Below are positions 34,472 through 42,931 of a stretch of 64,000 nucleotides of DNA, piece after piece. The notes beneath the pieces were generated by a model, which ran no database searches, was not told where the DNA came from, and worked only from the letters and a program-made list of their open reading frames with translations. The DNA comes from Mangrovimicrobium sp048323675 (GTDB taxonomy: Bacteria > Pseudomonadota > Gammaproteobacteria > Pseudomonadales > Halieaceae): contig NZ_JBLWFK010000005.1 in the NCBI RefSeq assembly GCF_048323675.1, positions 310,001 through 374,000 of the forward strand. Reading direction: 5' to 3'. Positions within the stretch are counted from its first letter, which is position 1. Every line of letters begins with the position of its first letter. The translations under genes were made by a program, and so were the position numbers.

Positions 34472-34876
34472 ATGATAGTCAGACAACTGCAGGACGCGGA
34501 GCAGACCACACGCCGCGTCGTCAGCCCCGATGGCAACTGGGAGAGCGCCCGCATGTTGCTCAAGGGCGACAATATGGGCTTTTCCTTTCACATCACCACA
34601 ATCTACAAAGGTGCCGATTTCCGCATGCACTACCAGAATCACCTGGAATCGGTGTACTGCATCTCCGGTCGCGGCGAGGTGGAAACGCTGGACGACGGCA
34701 AGAAGTACCCGATTACCCCGGGGACGCTCTACGTTCTGGACCAGCACGACAGGCACATGCTGCGGGCATTCGAGGAGATGAAAATGGCTTGCGTGTTCAA
34801 TCCCCCGCTGAGCGGCAAGGAAGTGCACAATGCCGAGGGCGCCTATGAACTGGAGGCGGAGGCAATCGACGCATGA
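34472..34876 (+). CDS. ectC: L-ectoine synthase
   Basis: A 134-residue cupin that cyclises N-gamma-acetyl-diaminobutyrate to ectoine. The family start MIVRQLQDAE is intact, and the cupin motifs are seen at HYQNHLESVYCISGRGEVE near 54-72 and PGTLYVLDQHDRHMLRA near 83-99. Length is typical. Its stop codon overlaps the ATG of the aspartokinase gene by four bases, so the two are translationally coupled. No ectD follows, so the cell should make ectoine but not hydroxyectoine from this locus. Confidence 0.96.
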   Translation: MIVRQLQDAEQTTRRVVSPDGNWESARMLLKGDNMGFSFHITTIYKGADFRMHYQNHLESVYCISGRGEVETLDDGKKYPITPGTLYVLDQHDRHMLRAFEEMKMACVFNPPLSGKEVHNAEGAYELEAEAIDA

Positions 34877-36327
34877 GTGCCCGCCACCACACGGTAGAAA
34901 AAATCGGCGGGACCAGCATGCTGGACTACGCAGCCGTGCGCGATAACATCATCCGCCACCCCGCGGCGCAGCGCGACGGCCTTTACCAGCGTGTGTTTGT
35001 CGTTTCCGCCTACGGTGGCATCACCAACCGCTTGCTGGAGCACAAGAAATCCGGACGGCCGGGTGTCTACGCCCTGTTTGCATCCAGTGAGTCCGGGCGC
35101 ACCTGGCGCGAGGAACTGGACTCATTGCGCCTGGAAATGTACCAGCTCAACGCGGGTTATTTTAGTGATACCGCCAGTATTCACCGGGCCAACCAGTTCA
35201 TCGATGAGCGCGTCGCCTCCGCGGAGGAATGCCTGCGCAACCTGGAACAGCTGTGCCGCCACGGCCATTTTTCCCTCCAGTCCCACCTGGCCACGGTGCG
35301 CGAAATGCTGGCCAGCCTGGGCGAGGCCCAGAGCGCCTGGAACACGGTGCAACTGCTGCAGCGCGACGGGGTGAATGCCCGCTTCGTCGACCTTACCGGC
35401 TGGCGCGACGACGAGCACCTCGCCCTCGACGAACGCATCATAAAGGCTTTCGAAGATATAGACCTGGCCGCGGAGTTGCCCATCGTCACTGGCTACGCGC
35501 ATACCCGCGATGGCTTGATGGCGAGTTTTGACCGCGGCTACAGCGAGATGACCTTCAGCCGGACCGCAGTGCTTACCGAGGCCCGCGAAGCGGTGATCCA
35601 CAAGGAGTTTCACCTGTCCAGCGCGGATCCGAACATCGTCGGTGAACAGTACGCGGTGCCCATCGGCCGCACCAATTACGATGTGGCTGACCAGCTGGCC
35701 AACCTCGGTATGGAAGCAATCCACCCGAAGGCGGCGAAAGGCCTGCGCCAGAACAATATCCCCTTGCGGGTCAAGAACACCTTCGAGCCTGAGCATGCGG
35801 GTACCCTGATCACGCCCGACTACGTCAGCGAGACTCCGCGGGCGGAAATCATTGCGGGCAGCCGGGGGGTGTACGCGCTGGAGCTGTTCGACCAGGACAT
35901 GGCCGGGCAGATCGACGTATTCGACAGGGAAATCCTGTCGACCATCCGGCGCTTCCGGGGCCAGATCATCGCCAAGGATATCAACGCCAATACCATCACC
36001 CATTACCTGGGCGGTAACCTCAAGACTATCAAGCGTATCCGCCAGGCCCTGGAAGAGACCTTCCCCGACGCCGAAATCGACCAGACCAAGGTGTCTATCG
36101 TTTCGGCTATCGGCAGCGACCTGAAAGTGACCGGTATCCTGGCGAAGGCGGTAGCGGGCCTGGCCGCCCACGATATTGGCGTGCAGGCCATGCACCAGTC
36201 CATGCGCCAGGTCGATATGCAGTTTGTGATCAACGAGGACCAGTTCGACGATGCGGTGAAGGCACTGCACGAATGCCTCGTGGAAGTGCACGATCACGGC
36301 GCGGCGATCTGCCTGGCCCAGGCCTGA
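34873..36327 (+). CDS. ask: Ectoine-dedicated aspartate kinase
   Basis: A 484-residue aspartokinase of the Ask_Ect type, phosphorylating aspartate to feed EctB. The N-terminus reads VEKIGGTSMLDYAAVRD (the KFGGTS motif is KIGGTS here), the kinase region includes GYAHTRDGLMASFDRGYSEM near 208-227, and the C-terminal 130 residues hold the ACT-type regulatory part (VSIVSAIGSDLKVTGILAKA). Dedicated copies in ectoine operons usually escape feedback by lysine and threonine. It overlaps ectC by four bases and ends the operon. Confidence 0.95.
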   Translation: MSARHHTVEKIGGTSMLDYAAVRDNIIRHPAAQRDGLYQRVFVVSAYGGITNRLLEHKKSGRPGVYALFASSESGRTWREELDSLRLEMYQLNAGYFSDTASIHRANQFIDERVASAEECLRNLEQLCRHGHFSLQSHLATVREMLASLGEAQSAWNTVQLLQRDGVNARFVDLTGWRDDEHLALDERIIKAFEDIDLAAELPIVTGYAHTRDGLMASFDRGYSEMTFSRTAVLTEAREAVIHKEFHLSSADPNIVGEQYAVPIGRTNYDVADQLANLGMEAIHPKAAKGLRQNNIPLRVKNTFEPEHAGTLITPDYVSETPRAEIIAGSRGVYALELFDQDMAGQIDVFDREILSTIRRFRGQIIAKDINANTITHYLGGNLKTIKRIRQALEETFPDAEIDQTKVSIVSAIGSDLKVTGILAKAVAGLAAHDIGVQAMHQSMRQVDMQFVINEDQFDDAVKALHECLVEVHDHGAAICLAQA

Positions 36328-36523
36328 ACCCCGCCTGCCGGGTCCGCGGGTCTGAATCGCCCCGTATTGGTCGCCCCCCGGGCCCCGGGTTTGCCGGTGG
36401 GGCTGCAATATTCCCGATAATCACGCCGCAATCGATCTCCGCGGGAACTTGTGGCCGGCAAGTCTGTCCTCATATACAGATAGCAGGCCGCAGATTTCCC
36501 GCGGCCCGGCAGGGGAAACCACC

Positions 36524-36850
36524 GTGACACACAGCAGAACCCGGCAACCGCGATCAGAAAGCCTTTGGCTTTCGGTGGCGGTATTGTGCCTGTTTCTGTG
36601 CAGCGGCCCCCTGTCAGCGGGCCTTGAGCAGTCAAAGCAGCTGTTCCCCGGGGAACTCGCAAGCCTCTCTGCTCCCGCCGGGGACCAGGGGTCGCTGGAC
36701 AGCGGAGAGCTCGCCCTGCCCTCCCCGGTTGTATTCAGTGCCCTGCTGCTCTTTTTCCTCCTCGTACCCACCCCGAATCGCGGCCTGTTTCCCCACCGCC
36801 GCCTGCGTGGCCGACTCGCCCGCGCTCCTCCCTGTTCAGTTACTGCCTGA
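36524..36850 (+). CDS. Small predicted membrane or secreted protein
   Basis: A possible 108-residue protein with a GTG start at 36524 and AGGGGA about eight bases upstream. It has a signal-like stretch LWLSVAVLCLFLCSGPLSA near residues 14-32 and a second hydrophobic segment VFSALLLFFLLVP near 70-82, then a basic tail. No family is recognised. It lies between the ectoine operon and a CBS protein on the same strand. Codon use is less regular than in neighbours at the C-terminal end, so it could be a chance reading frame. Confidence 0.4.
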   Translation: MTHSRTRQPRSESLWLSVAVLCLFLCSGPLSAGLEQSKQLFPGELASLSAPAGDQGSLDSGELALPSPVVFSALLLFFLLVPTPNRGLFPHRRLRGRLARAPPCSVTA

Positions 36851-36908
36851 GTTTTTTGCCAACTGAATTATTTGCGGTGCCCGTGCGCACCGCCTGAGGA
36901 GCATTACA

Positions 36909-37484
36909 ATGATCAATTACAAATCACTTCCCACTGTGTCACTGAAGCATGTGGACCGTATCGAGAGACCGGATTATTCCGAGCCGTTGACCACGGAAAG
37001 TTCGGCGCTGGAGGTCCTTTTGGATTTCCGCGAACAGCAACCGATGATGCTGGAGTCGAGCACACCGCTCAATGAGGCCATTGAGCTGATGAAGCGGACC
37101 CATGAGAAGGTAAAACTGGTTATCGACAGTGAAGAGACCTTTCGCGGGGTGATTTCCCTGGCGGACCTGCTCTCGGTCAAGGTGATGAAGGCGAGCCAGT
37201 CCACCGGTATGCACCATCACGAACTCACCGTGGGGGATGTGATGATTCCGCGCAATACCCTCCGAGCAGTCGAATACACCGAATTGTGTTCGGCACGTGT
37301 TGGCGACCTGCTGTCGACCATGAAAAACTATGGCGACCGTTTCGTCCTGGTGGTGGACGGCAAGACCAACTCCCTGCGCGGGCTGATCGGATCCGGGGCC
37401 ATCGCCCGCGGACTGCGCATCCCGATCCTTATCGGCGAGAGGGCAAATACCTTTTCCGATATTTACCACGCGGTTCGTGTCTGA
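36909..37484 (+). CDS. CBS-domain pair protein
   Basis: A 191-residue cytoplasmic protein with two CBS motifs. The first spans about 45-95 (PMMLESSTPLNEAIELMKRT, then FRGVISLADLL), the second about 108-170 (VGDVMIPRNTLRAVEYTELC, then SLRGLIGSGAIARGL). CBS pairs bind adenine nucleotides or sense ionic strength; with no fused domain this one is a stand-alone regulator. GAGGAG stands just upstream of the ATG at 36909. A strong terminator follows. Its target is unknown; proximity to the ectoine genes may be coincidental. Confidence 0.82.
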   Translation: MINYKSLPTVSLKHVDRIERPDYSEPLTTESSALEVLLDFREQQPMMLESSTPLNEAIELMKRTHEKVKLVIDSEETFRGVISLADLLSVKVMKASQSTGMHHHELTVGDVMIPRNTLRAVEYTELCSARVGDLLSTMKNYGDRFVLVVDGKTNSLRGLIGSGAIARGLRIPILIGERANTFSDIYHAVRV

Positions 37485-37500
37485 GACAGTCCTGGGCTGG

Positions 37501-37530
37501 CGCGGCGGAAGCAGGATTCCGCCGCGTTTT
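37501..37530 (+). terminator. Rho-independent terminator after the CBS gene
   Basis: A perfect ten-base-pair stem CGCGGCGGAA/TTCCGCCGCG with a six-base loop, followed by four T. It lies 17 bases after the CBS stop codon and before the convergent Ser-Asp-repeat gene. Confidence 0.85.
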
Positions 37531-37635
37531 CAGCGCATTATCCTGTGCTGGTTTTCGCACACTGCGGAGAAGCAGCGCGGTGGTTTATAGCCACCGCGCT
37601 TACCCTGTGTCCCGCCTGATTATAGCGGGAGTCTG

Positions 37636-38466
37636 TTAGCCCACGCCGTCCGAGTCATCGGAGTCATCGGAGTCGTCGGAATCGTCGGAGTCGTCGGAAT
37701 CGTCGGAGTCGTCGGAATCGTCGGAATCGTCGGAATCGTCGGAGTCGTCGGAGTCGTCGGAGTCGTCGGAGTCGTCGGAATCGTCGGAGTCGTCGGAATC
37801 GTCGGAGTCGTCGGAATCGTCGGAGTCGTCGGAATCATCATCCGAGATCTGATCCTTGCCGGTGTAGCCGTTCAGCTTGCCGGTAGCCCCCATCACCGCG
37901 ACCTTTTCACCCGGCGCCAGCTCCAGGCCAAGAATCTCGCTCAGCAGTTGGGCCGCTTCCTCGGTCAGTAACAGGTCCAACTGGCGAATAACCAGTTTGC
38001 CGTTTTTCTCGACGCCCACATCTGCGTTGCCGAGGTCAATATCGAACAGGGTAACGCGCTCACTGACATCGCCATCCACCTCGATAACTGCACTTACGAC
38101 ATTCTGTTCGCCAAGGGCCTCGATGGTCAGGTTGTGCAGGACCAGGCGGGTGCCATCGGGGCCCTCCAGTACCAGGCCCCCGGAGAGGTCGATTTCCCCG
38201 ACTGTACCGGCAAGGTCAACCACGCCGCCGGTAACGGGTACCCGCAGCCAGCCTTTTTGGGGAACAATCTTGCCGGGCTTCACTGCCGAAGTGTCGATGT
38301 CGGCATTCGCCAGTGCCTCGTTAAACAGGCTGGAAAAATACAGCGTACTGCCGCCGGCCTGGTATTTGATCTGGTAGGTCGGTGCGGCGGTCACACCGCT
38401 GGTCGCAAGATTGAGGGCGACCAGCGTGCCGGCAACCATGGCCTTCATCGGGGTGTCTTTCTTCAT
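37636..38466 (-). CDS. Secreted protein with a C-terminal Ser-Asp-Asp repeat tail
   Basis: A 276-residue exported protein. The signal peptide MKAMVAGTLVALNLATSGVTAA ends near residue 28. Residues about 30-205 form a strand-rich domain of unknown family (YQIKYQAGGSTLYFSSLFNEAL, VDLAGTVGEIDLSGG). The last 70 residues are a highly acidic tail of about 21 Asp-Ser-Asp units ending DGVG. Such tails bind calcium or act as flexible spacers in surface proteins; there is no sortase or lipid anchor. AGGAG lies at good spacing before the ATG at 38466. Function unknown. Confidence 0.8.
   Translation of the reverse strand: MKKDTPMKAMVAGTLVALNLATSGVTAAPTYQIKYQAGGSTLYFSSLFNEALANADIDTSAVKPGKIVPQKGWLRVPVTGGVVDLAGTVGEIDLSGGLVLEGPDGTRLVLHNLTIEALGEQNVVSAVIEVDGDVSERVTLFDIDLGNADVGVEKNGKLVIRQLDLLLTEEAAQLLSEILGLELAPGEKVAVMGATGKLNGYTGKDQISDDDSDDSDDSDDSDDSDDSDDSDDSDDSDDSDDSDDSDDSDDSDDSDDSDDSDDSDDSDDSDDSDGVG
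37648..37836 (-). repeat. 9-bp tandem repeat coding for Asp-Ser-Asp
   Basis: Twenty-one adjacent 9-base units (coding sense GAY-TCC-GAC, the first Asp codon varying between GAC and GAT) span 189 bases. Because the unit is a multiple of three, copy-number changes keep the frame and only lengthen or shorten the acidic tail. Confidence 0.95.
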
Positions 38467-38632
38467 TCTGGTACTCCTGGTTTTATTGTGGCGCTCCCGC
38501 CTCTGGCCTTACCGGCCTGTTTCGGGGTCGTGTCATCCGGCGAAGAGGGCTTCATCCCGGGTTCACAATCTTGTTATAAAGCGAGTATAGCCGCCCGCCA
38601 TTCACTGGACCGAGGTCGATTGTCGAAAAGTT

Positions 38633-39367
38633 ATGAAAAGCCGAGCCCCGATTGCTATCAGCTACCGACCCAAGGCGCAGGATTACCTGCCGGTGGTGGT
38701 GGCGGCGATTCGCCGCCACCTCGGCGACTGGCCCGTGGTCCTGTTGACCGGAAAGGAACACCTTCCACCTGAAAACTGGATTGAATCCAATAAGATAGAA
38801 GCTATCACCGACTGGCAGCACAGCGCCGGCGCGAACAAGATCCTGCGCCTGTGGGAGCACCAGGAGGTTTTTGCGGCGCATTTTGACCGCTGGATCTGGT
38901 GGCATGACGACATGCTGTTATTGCGTCCACTGGAGGCGCCGGAAGCCGAATTTGCCCGGCCGCTGGTGCGCCACGGCCAGCGCAAGCGCCCGAACCGGGA
39001 ATTGAACAACTGGCACAATATGCTCTGGGATACCCTGGGCTTTTTTCGCTGCCTGTCGATCGCGGCGCCCAATCCGGTTATGCACACGCCGCGCCTGATA
39101 GAGCGTGAAGGCCTGCAAGCCATACCGGCGCAGTGGAATCGCAGCCGGCTGCTATTCGAGCCGACCTACCTGTTGTGGCAGTGGCACCGTATGGGCCAGC
39201 AGCCTGAAGTTGCGGAAGATTTCCGGATTTGCCAGTTCGAAGGCGACATTCCACCGATCGCTGAACTGGAAGACTCCCCCTGCACGATTTTCAACTGGGG
39301 GCGCCATATCGACCACGCTGCTGCGGCAGGTGAATTTGGCCGGCTGTATCCGCTGGACTATGGGTAA
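38633..39367 (+). CDS. Hypothetical protein, glycosyltransferase-like acidic motif
   Basis: A 244-residue cytoplasmic protein of no recognised family. The start APIAISYRPKAQDYLPVVVAAIRRHL and the motif WIWWHDDMLLLRP near residues 87-99 recall the nucleotide-sugar and metal-binding acidic pair of GT-A or stealth-type sugar-phosphate transferases. It is rich in Trp and His. There is no signal or membrane segment. The ATG at 38633 lacks a strong ribosome site. It is divergent from the Ser-Asp-repeat gene; a link, such as modification of the serines, is speculative. Confidence 0.6.
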   Translation: MKSRAPIAISYRPKAQDYLPVVVAAIRRHLGDWPVVLLTGKEHLPPENWIESNKIEAITDWQHSAGANKILRLWEHQEVFAAHFDRWIWWHDDMLLLRPLEAPEAEFARPLVRHGQRKRPNRELNNWHNMLWDTLGFFRCLSIAAPNPVMHTPRLIEREGLQAIPAQWNRSRLLFEPTYLLWQWHRMGQQPEVAEDFRICQFEGDIPPIAELEDSPCTIFNWGRHIDHAAAAGEFGRLYPLDYG

Positions 39368-39397
39368 AAGACTGCTGCGTGGTGCGGGGTAGCGGGT

Positions 39398-39727
39398 TCA
39401 GGACTGGCCGCGTAATTTGTGGACGTGTTTCTGCACCAGCGCCAGGTAACGCGGGGTATAGCCGACATCCTCGAAAATGGGGTCACCCTCCTCGTCGCGA
39501 GCGATGATCCTGTCGCCCTGCCGGTAGGGAAATGAAGCGACGAGCTCATCGAGGGCGGTACCCAGCAGCTCGGCGATCAGTTGTTCGCGACTGCGCAGCG
39601 GAAAGAGTTCGGCCAGGGCTTCAACTTTTGCCGCGTTTTCCACTGTCAGGTCGATGCGATATTGCTCATGCACCAGTTCGCCGGATGCCTGTTGGTCCCA
39701 GACGCCTACCAGATCGACAAAACTCAT
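39398..39727 (-). CDS. Hypothetical protein of a small conserved proteobacterial type
   Basis: A 109-residue soluble protein. It has a helix-rich middle (ENAAKVEALAELFPLRSREQLIAELLGTALDELVASF) resembling ribbon-helix-helix or pilus-accessory small proteins of pseudomonads, then a conserved-looking DEEGDPIFEDVGYTPRY segment near 77-93. No catalytic motif is seen. It stands alone, converging with the gene at 38.6 kb. The resemblance to pilin accessory proteins is from memory of the pattern and is weak. Confidence 0.6.
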   Translation of the reverse strand: MSFVDLVGVWDQQASGELVHEQYRIDLTVENAAKVEALAELFPLRSREQLIAELLGTALDELVASFPYRQGDRIIARDEEGDPIFEDVGYTPRYLALVQKHVHKLRGQS

Positions 39728-39897
39728 TGATGCCCTCCACCTCAGGGAACTAACGATATGACAGATTCGTGAAGCCTGAGTTCAGCCTAGTCCATCTGCC
39801 TGCGGGTGGCGAGCGATAAGCGCCCGAGAAAGGCTTTCCTGTGGATTTTTTTGCGAGTAGTCTGGCGTTGGGCGCTTGCGCAGGAGTGGGGTGGCAT

Positions 39898-40434
39898 ATG
39901 CTGCACAGCACATTGATGCAGGAAGACTTCCCGGCACGGCTGGAGGCGGTATTCCCCGACCGCGCCACCGCCGATGCGGCGGCCAGTGTGCTCTGCCAGC
40001 GCTTCGGCCTGGACCACTCCCAACTGGGTATCGCCGAATGCCATTCTCCCGGAGGAAACCATCGCAATCGTTTCGCCAACCGGGTCAGCGGCAGGATTTT
40101 CCAGAAGCGCCAGCTGCAGCTGGCGGCCGCGACCTTCGCCCTCATGTTCCTCGGTTTTGTCCTGATCGCCCTGCTGGAATTCCTCGGTTTCATTTCCCCG
40201 AGCACCATTGCGGTGTTGCTGGCGACCCTGGTGCTGGCGGCCCTGCTGCCACTGGCGGGGGGACTGCTGTCCTGGCGCCGGGCGGGTGTGCGCGGAGACG
40301 CGGCGCTCTCGCTGGGCCGGCGCACCGTGCTGCTGGTGGAGGTGCATGACATCAGCGAGCAGTACCAGTTGCGCGACGCGCTGCAGGAAATGGGCGCCAG
40401 GGTGGATAGCGGGGATATCGCTGGCGTGTCCTGA
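39898..40434 (+). CDS. Hypothetical two-helix membrane protein
   Basis: A 178-residue protein with an N-terminal soluble domain (DFPARLEAVFPDRATADAAASVLCQRFGL, residues about 9-37), two adjacent membrane helices near 72-115, and a C-terminal soluble segment ending with a ferredoxin-like strand-helix pattern (VLLVEVHDISEQYQLRDALQ). The ends look like two halves of a small repeated alpha-beta unit. ATG 39898 is chosen with AGGAG and GGGG upstream; a GTG at 39841 would add 19 residues. No family is recognised. Confidence 0.6.
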   Translation: MLHSTLMQEDFPARLEAVFPDRATADAAASVLCQRFGLDHSQLGIAECHSPGGNHRNRFANRVSGRIFQKRQLQLAAATFALMFLGFVLIALLEFLGFISPSTIAVLLATLVLAALLPLAGGLLSWRRAGVRGDAALSLGRRTVLLVEVHDISEQYQLRDALQEMGARVDSGDIAGVS

Positions 40435-40578
40435 TGTAATTTGTTCGACTAATTCGAATAAAAACTCCGAATAAATCCGATTTTTTGTCCATTAAATCGA
40501 ATATAACCTGTGCTCAACCTATTCGGTAATGCGGCAATTGCGCATTTCGGCAATCCAGGACAGCAGGGAGAAACAGAC

Positions 40579-41154
40579 ATGCAAGCCAAAATCGCCAATC
40601 CTGACCACCCCATCAACCCGCTCCTGCAGCAGCGCTTCAGCCCCTATGCCTTTGACCCGCAGCGCACTGTTGCCCCCGGGGACATCGTCGCGCTGTTCGA
40701 GGCGGCCCGCTGGACCATGTCCTCCTACAATGCCCAGCCCTGGCGTTACATCGTCGGCGTCAAGGGCAGTGCGGACGGCGTGTGGGAGAAAATTCACGCC
40801 AGCCTGGTCGAGGGCAACCAGCCCTGGGCCGCCAATGCACCGGTACTGGTAATTGGCCTTGTCAAGACCGTATTCGACCACAACGGCAAGCCGAACATCG
40901 CCGCCGAGCACGACCTCGGCGCTGCATCGGCCATGCTGACTGTCGAGGCCACAGCGCGCGGCCTTGCCGTACACCAGATGATCGGCATCGAGGCGGACAA
41001 GGTGGTGGCCACCTTCCCCCTGCCGGAACACGTCAAACCGGTAACCGCGCTGGCGATTGGTTACGCTGGCACACCGGATGTCATTCCCGCGGCATATGCC
41101 GAGCGCGATGCCACACCGCGCCAGCGCCTGGCGCAGGCGGACTTCCTGCTGTAG
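40579..41154 (+). CDS. Nitroreductase-family FMN oxidoreductase
   Basis: A 191-residue flavoprotein of the nitroreductase fold. The FMN-binding start is RFSPYAFD, then FEAARWTMSSYNAQPWRYIV near residues 43-62 and GAASAMLTVEATARGLAVHQM near 115-135. Such enzymes reduce nitroaromatics, quinones or other electrophiles with NAD(P)H. AGGGAG lies eight bases before the ATG at 40579. The 144 bases upstream are AT-rich with repeated CGAATAAA-like words that may be operator sites. A separate GMC oxidoreductase gene follows on the same strand. Confidence 0.85.
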   Translation: MQAKIANPDHPINPLLQQRFSPYAFDPQRTVAPGDIVALFEAARWTMSSYNAQPWRYIVGVKGSADGVWEKIHASLVEGNQPWAANAPVLVIGLVKTVFDHNGKPNIAAEHDLGAASAMLTVEATARGLAVHQMIGIEADKVVATFPLPEHVKPVTALAIGYAGTPDVIPAAYAERDATPRQRLAQADFLL

Positions 41155-41248
41155 CCCCCCGGGCCGCCGACTTGTGGCGGCTGTCCGCCGCGTGTAATGT
41201 GGGCGCCCGGTGCGGGCGCCTGGCCCGCGGGCAACAGCGGAGCGCGGG

Positions 41249-42847
41249 ATGCACAACAAGGCCCTCGAGGGTTTCGATACGATCATCGTCGGTGCCGGCA
41301 GTGCCGGCTGCGTGCTCGCCAATCGCCTGTCCGCAGACAGTTCCCGCCGAGTGTTGCTGCTCGAGGCCGGTGGCAACGACCGCTGGCACTGGTTCCACAT
41401 TCCCGTCGGTTACCTGTTTGCCATGGGCAACCCGCGCGCCGATTGGTGTTATTCACTGGAGCCCCAGGCGGGCCTCAACGGCAGGGTGCTGCCCTACCCG
41501 CGGGGCAAGGTGCTCGGCGGCTGCAGTGCCATCAACGGCATGATCTATATGCGCGGCCAGCGCGAGGACTACGACTACTGGCACCTGCCCGGCTGGGCAT
41601 GGGACGAGGTGTTGCCGCGTTTTCGCCGCTCCGAGAGCTACTTCGGTGGCGCTTCGCAATACCACGGCGCTGACGGCGAACTGCGGGTTGAACAGCAGCG
41701 CCTGCACTGGCCGGTACTGGAGGCATGGAGCGAGGCCTGCAGCGAGTACGGCATTCCGCCCACGGATGACTTCAACACCGGCGATAACGGCGGGGTGGGC
41801 CTGTTTCACGTCAACCAGGTGAACGGCGTGCGCTGCTCCGCCAAACGCGCTTTCCTGAAACCGGTTGCGGGTCGGCCGAACCTGCAGGTCCTGACCGGCG
41901 TCATGGTCGATAAACTGGTCTGGGACGGGCACCGCGTCAGCGCTCTGGACGTCCTCATCGACGGCCGGGCCCAGCGTATCGACACGGGCGGCCAGGTGAT
42001 CCTCTCCGCCGGTGCGGTTTCCTCGCCGTGTATCCTGCAGCGCAGCGGGATTGGCGGTGAGGAACAGTTGCGCGATGCCGGCGTTGCCTGCCGGCTCCGG
42101 CTGGACGGGGTTGGCGGCAACCTGCAGGACCACCTGCAGATTCGCGTGCAGTTCCGGGTCGAGGGCACCACTACCCTCAACTGCCTCAACGGCAGCTGGT
42201 ATGGACGCGCCCGTATGGGGCTCGAATACCTGCTGAAGCGCTCCGGGCCGCTGTCCATGGCCCCCAGCCAGCTCGGCGCCTTCTTCAAGTCGGATGCCTC
42301 GCAGGCGCGTCCCGATCTCGAATACCACGTGCAGCCCATGAGCGCGGAAAAACTCGGCCTCGACCTGCACCCCTTCCCGGGCATCACCGCCAGTGTCTGT
42401 AACCTGCGTCCGACCAGCCGGGGCCGGGTGGACATCCGCAGCGCCGATCCCCTGCAAGCACCCGCCATCGACCCGCGCTATCTCAGCACCGCGGCGGATC
42501 GCGATATCGCCGCACGCTCCATCGAGATTACCCGGGAAATTTCCAGCCAGCCGGCGGTCGCACGCTTCCGACCCCGGGAAATCAAACCGGGACCGGAGAT
42601 TACCAGTCCCCAGGATCTCGCCCGGGCGGCGGGGGATATCGCCACGACCATTTTCCATCCGGCCTGTACCTGCAAAATGGGCGAGGAAGGCGACCCGCTG
42701 GCGGTGACCGATGCCCGCTTGCAGGTGCGCGGCTTCGACAACCTGTACATCGCCGATGCCTCGGTCATGCCGGATATCACCAGCGGCAACACCCATGCGC
42801 CGGTGGTTATGATTGCCGAGACCCTCAGCGAGTACCTGCGCGCCTGA
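41249..42847 (+). CDS. GMC-family FAD oxidoreductase (choline/alcohol dehydrogenase-like)
   Basis: A 532-residue glucose-methanol-choline oxidoreductase. The FAD motif IIVGAGSAGC is at 12-21, the GMC signature GKVLGGCSAINGMIYMRG near 88-105, and the catalytic pair is a His in FHPACTCKMG and a His in GNTHAPVVMIAE near the C-terminus. Members oxidise choline, long-chain or cyclic alcohols; no betaine aldehyde dehydrogenase stands nearby, so choline is not assumed. The ATG at 41249 lies 94 bases after the nitroreductase gene. There is no signal peptide. Confidence 0.88.
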   Translation: MHNKALEGFDTIIVGAGSAGCVLANRLSADSSRRVLLLEAGGNDRWHWFHIPVGYLFAMGNPRADWCYSLEPQAGLNGRVLPYPRGKVLGGCSAINGMIYMRGQREDYDYWHLPGWAWDEVLPRFRRSESYFGGASQYHGADGELRVEQQRLHWPVLEAWSEACSEYGIPPTDDFNTGDNGGVGLFHVNQVNGVRCSAKRAFLKPVAGRPNLQVLTGVMVDKLVWDGHRVSALDVLIDGRAQRIDTGGQVILSAGAVSSPCILQRSGIGGEEQLRDAGVACRLRLDGVGGNLQDHLQIRVQFRVEGTTTLNCLNGSWYGRARMGLEYLLKRSGPLSMAPSQLGAFFKSDASQARPDLEYHVQPMSAEKLGLDLHPFPGITASVCNLRPTSRGRVDIRSADPLQAPAIDPRYLSTAADRDIAARSIEITREISSQPAVARFRPREIKPGPEITSPQDLARAAGDIATTIFHPACTCKMGEEGDPLAVTDARLQVRGFDNLYIADASVMPDITSGNTHAPVVMIAETLSEYLRA

Positions 42848-42931
42848 TTCGCCAGTGGCCTTGCCGCTCCGCCTGGATCATAATGCGGGGCGAGGTCACC
42901 TGATACCTGCACTGCAGAGGGGCGCTGAAAG

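Noticed and set aside
32552..34828. A 758-codon open frame on the minus strand
   Set aside because: Antisense to ectA, ectB and ectC, which are unmistakable.
37648..37836. CRISPR array suggested by regular repeats
   Set aside because: Units are only 9 bases, contiguous, without spacers, and coding; no cas genes are near.
37620..37841. A Thr-Pro-repeat frame within the 9-base repeats
   Set aside because: It is an alternate-frame reading of the same tandem repeat that encodes the Asp-Ser-Asp tail; it has no start signals and no non-repeat domain.
41249..42847. Choline dehydrogenase BetA for glycine betaine synthesis
   Set aside because: The GMC family is broad, and no betaine aldehyde dehydrogenase or BetI-like regulator lies nearby, so a choline role is not supported.
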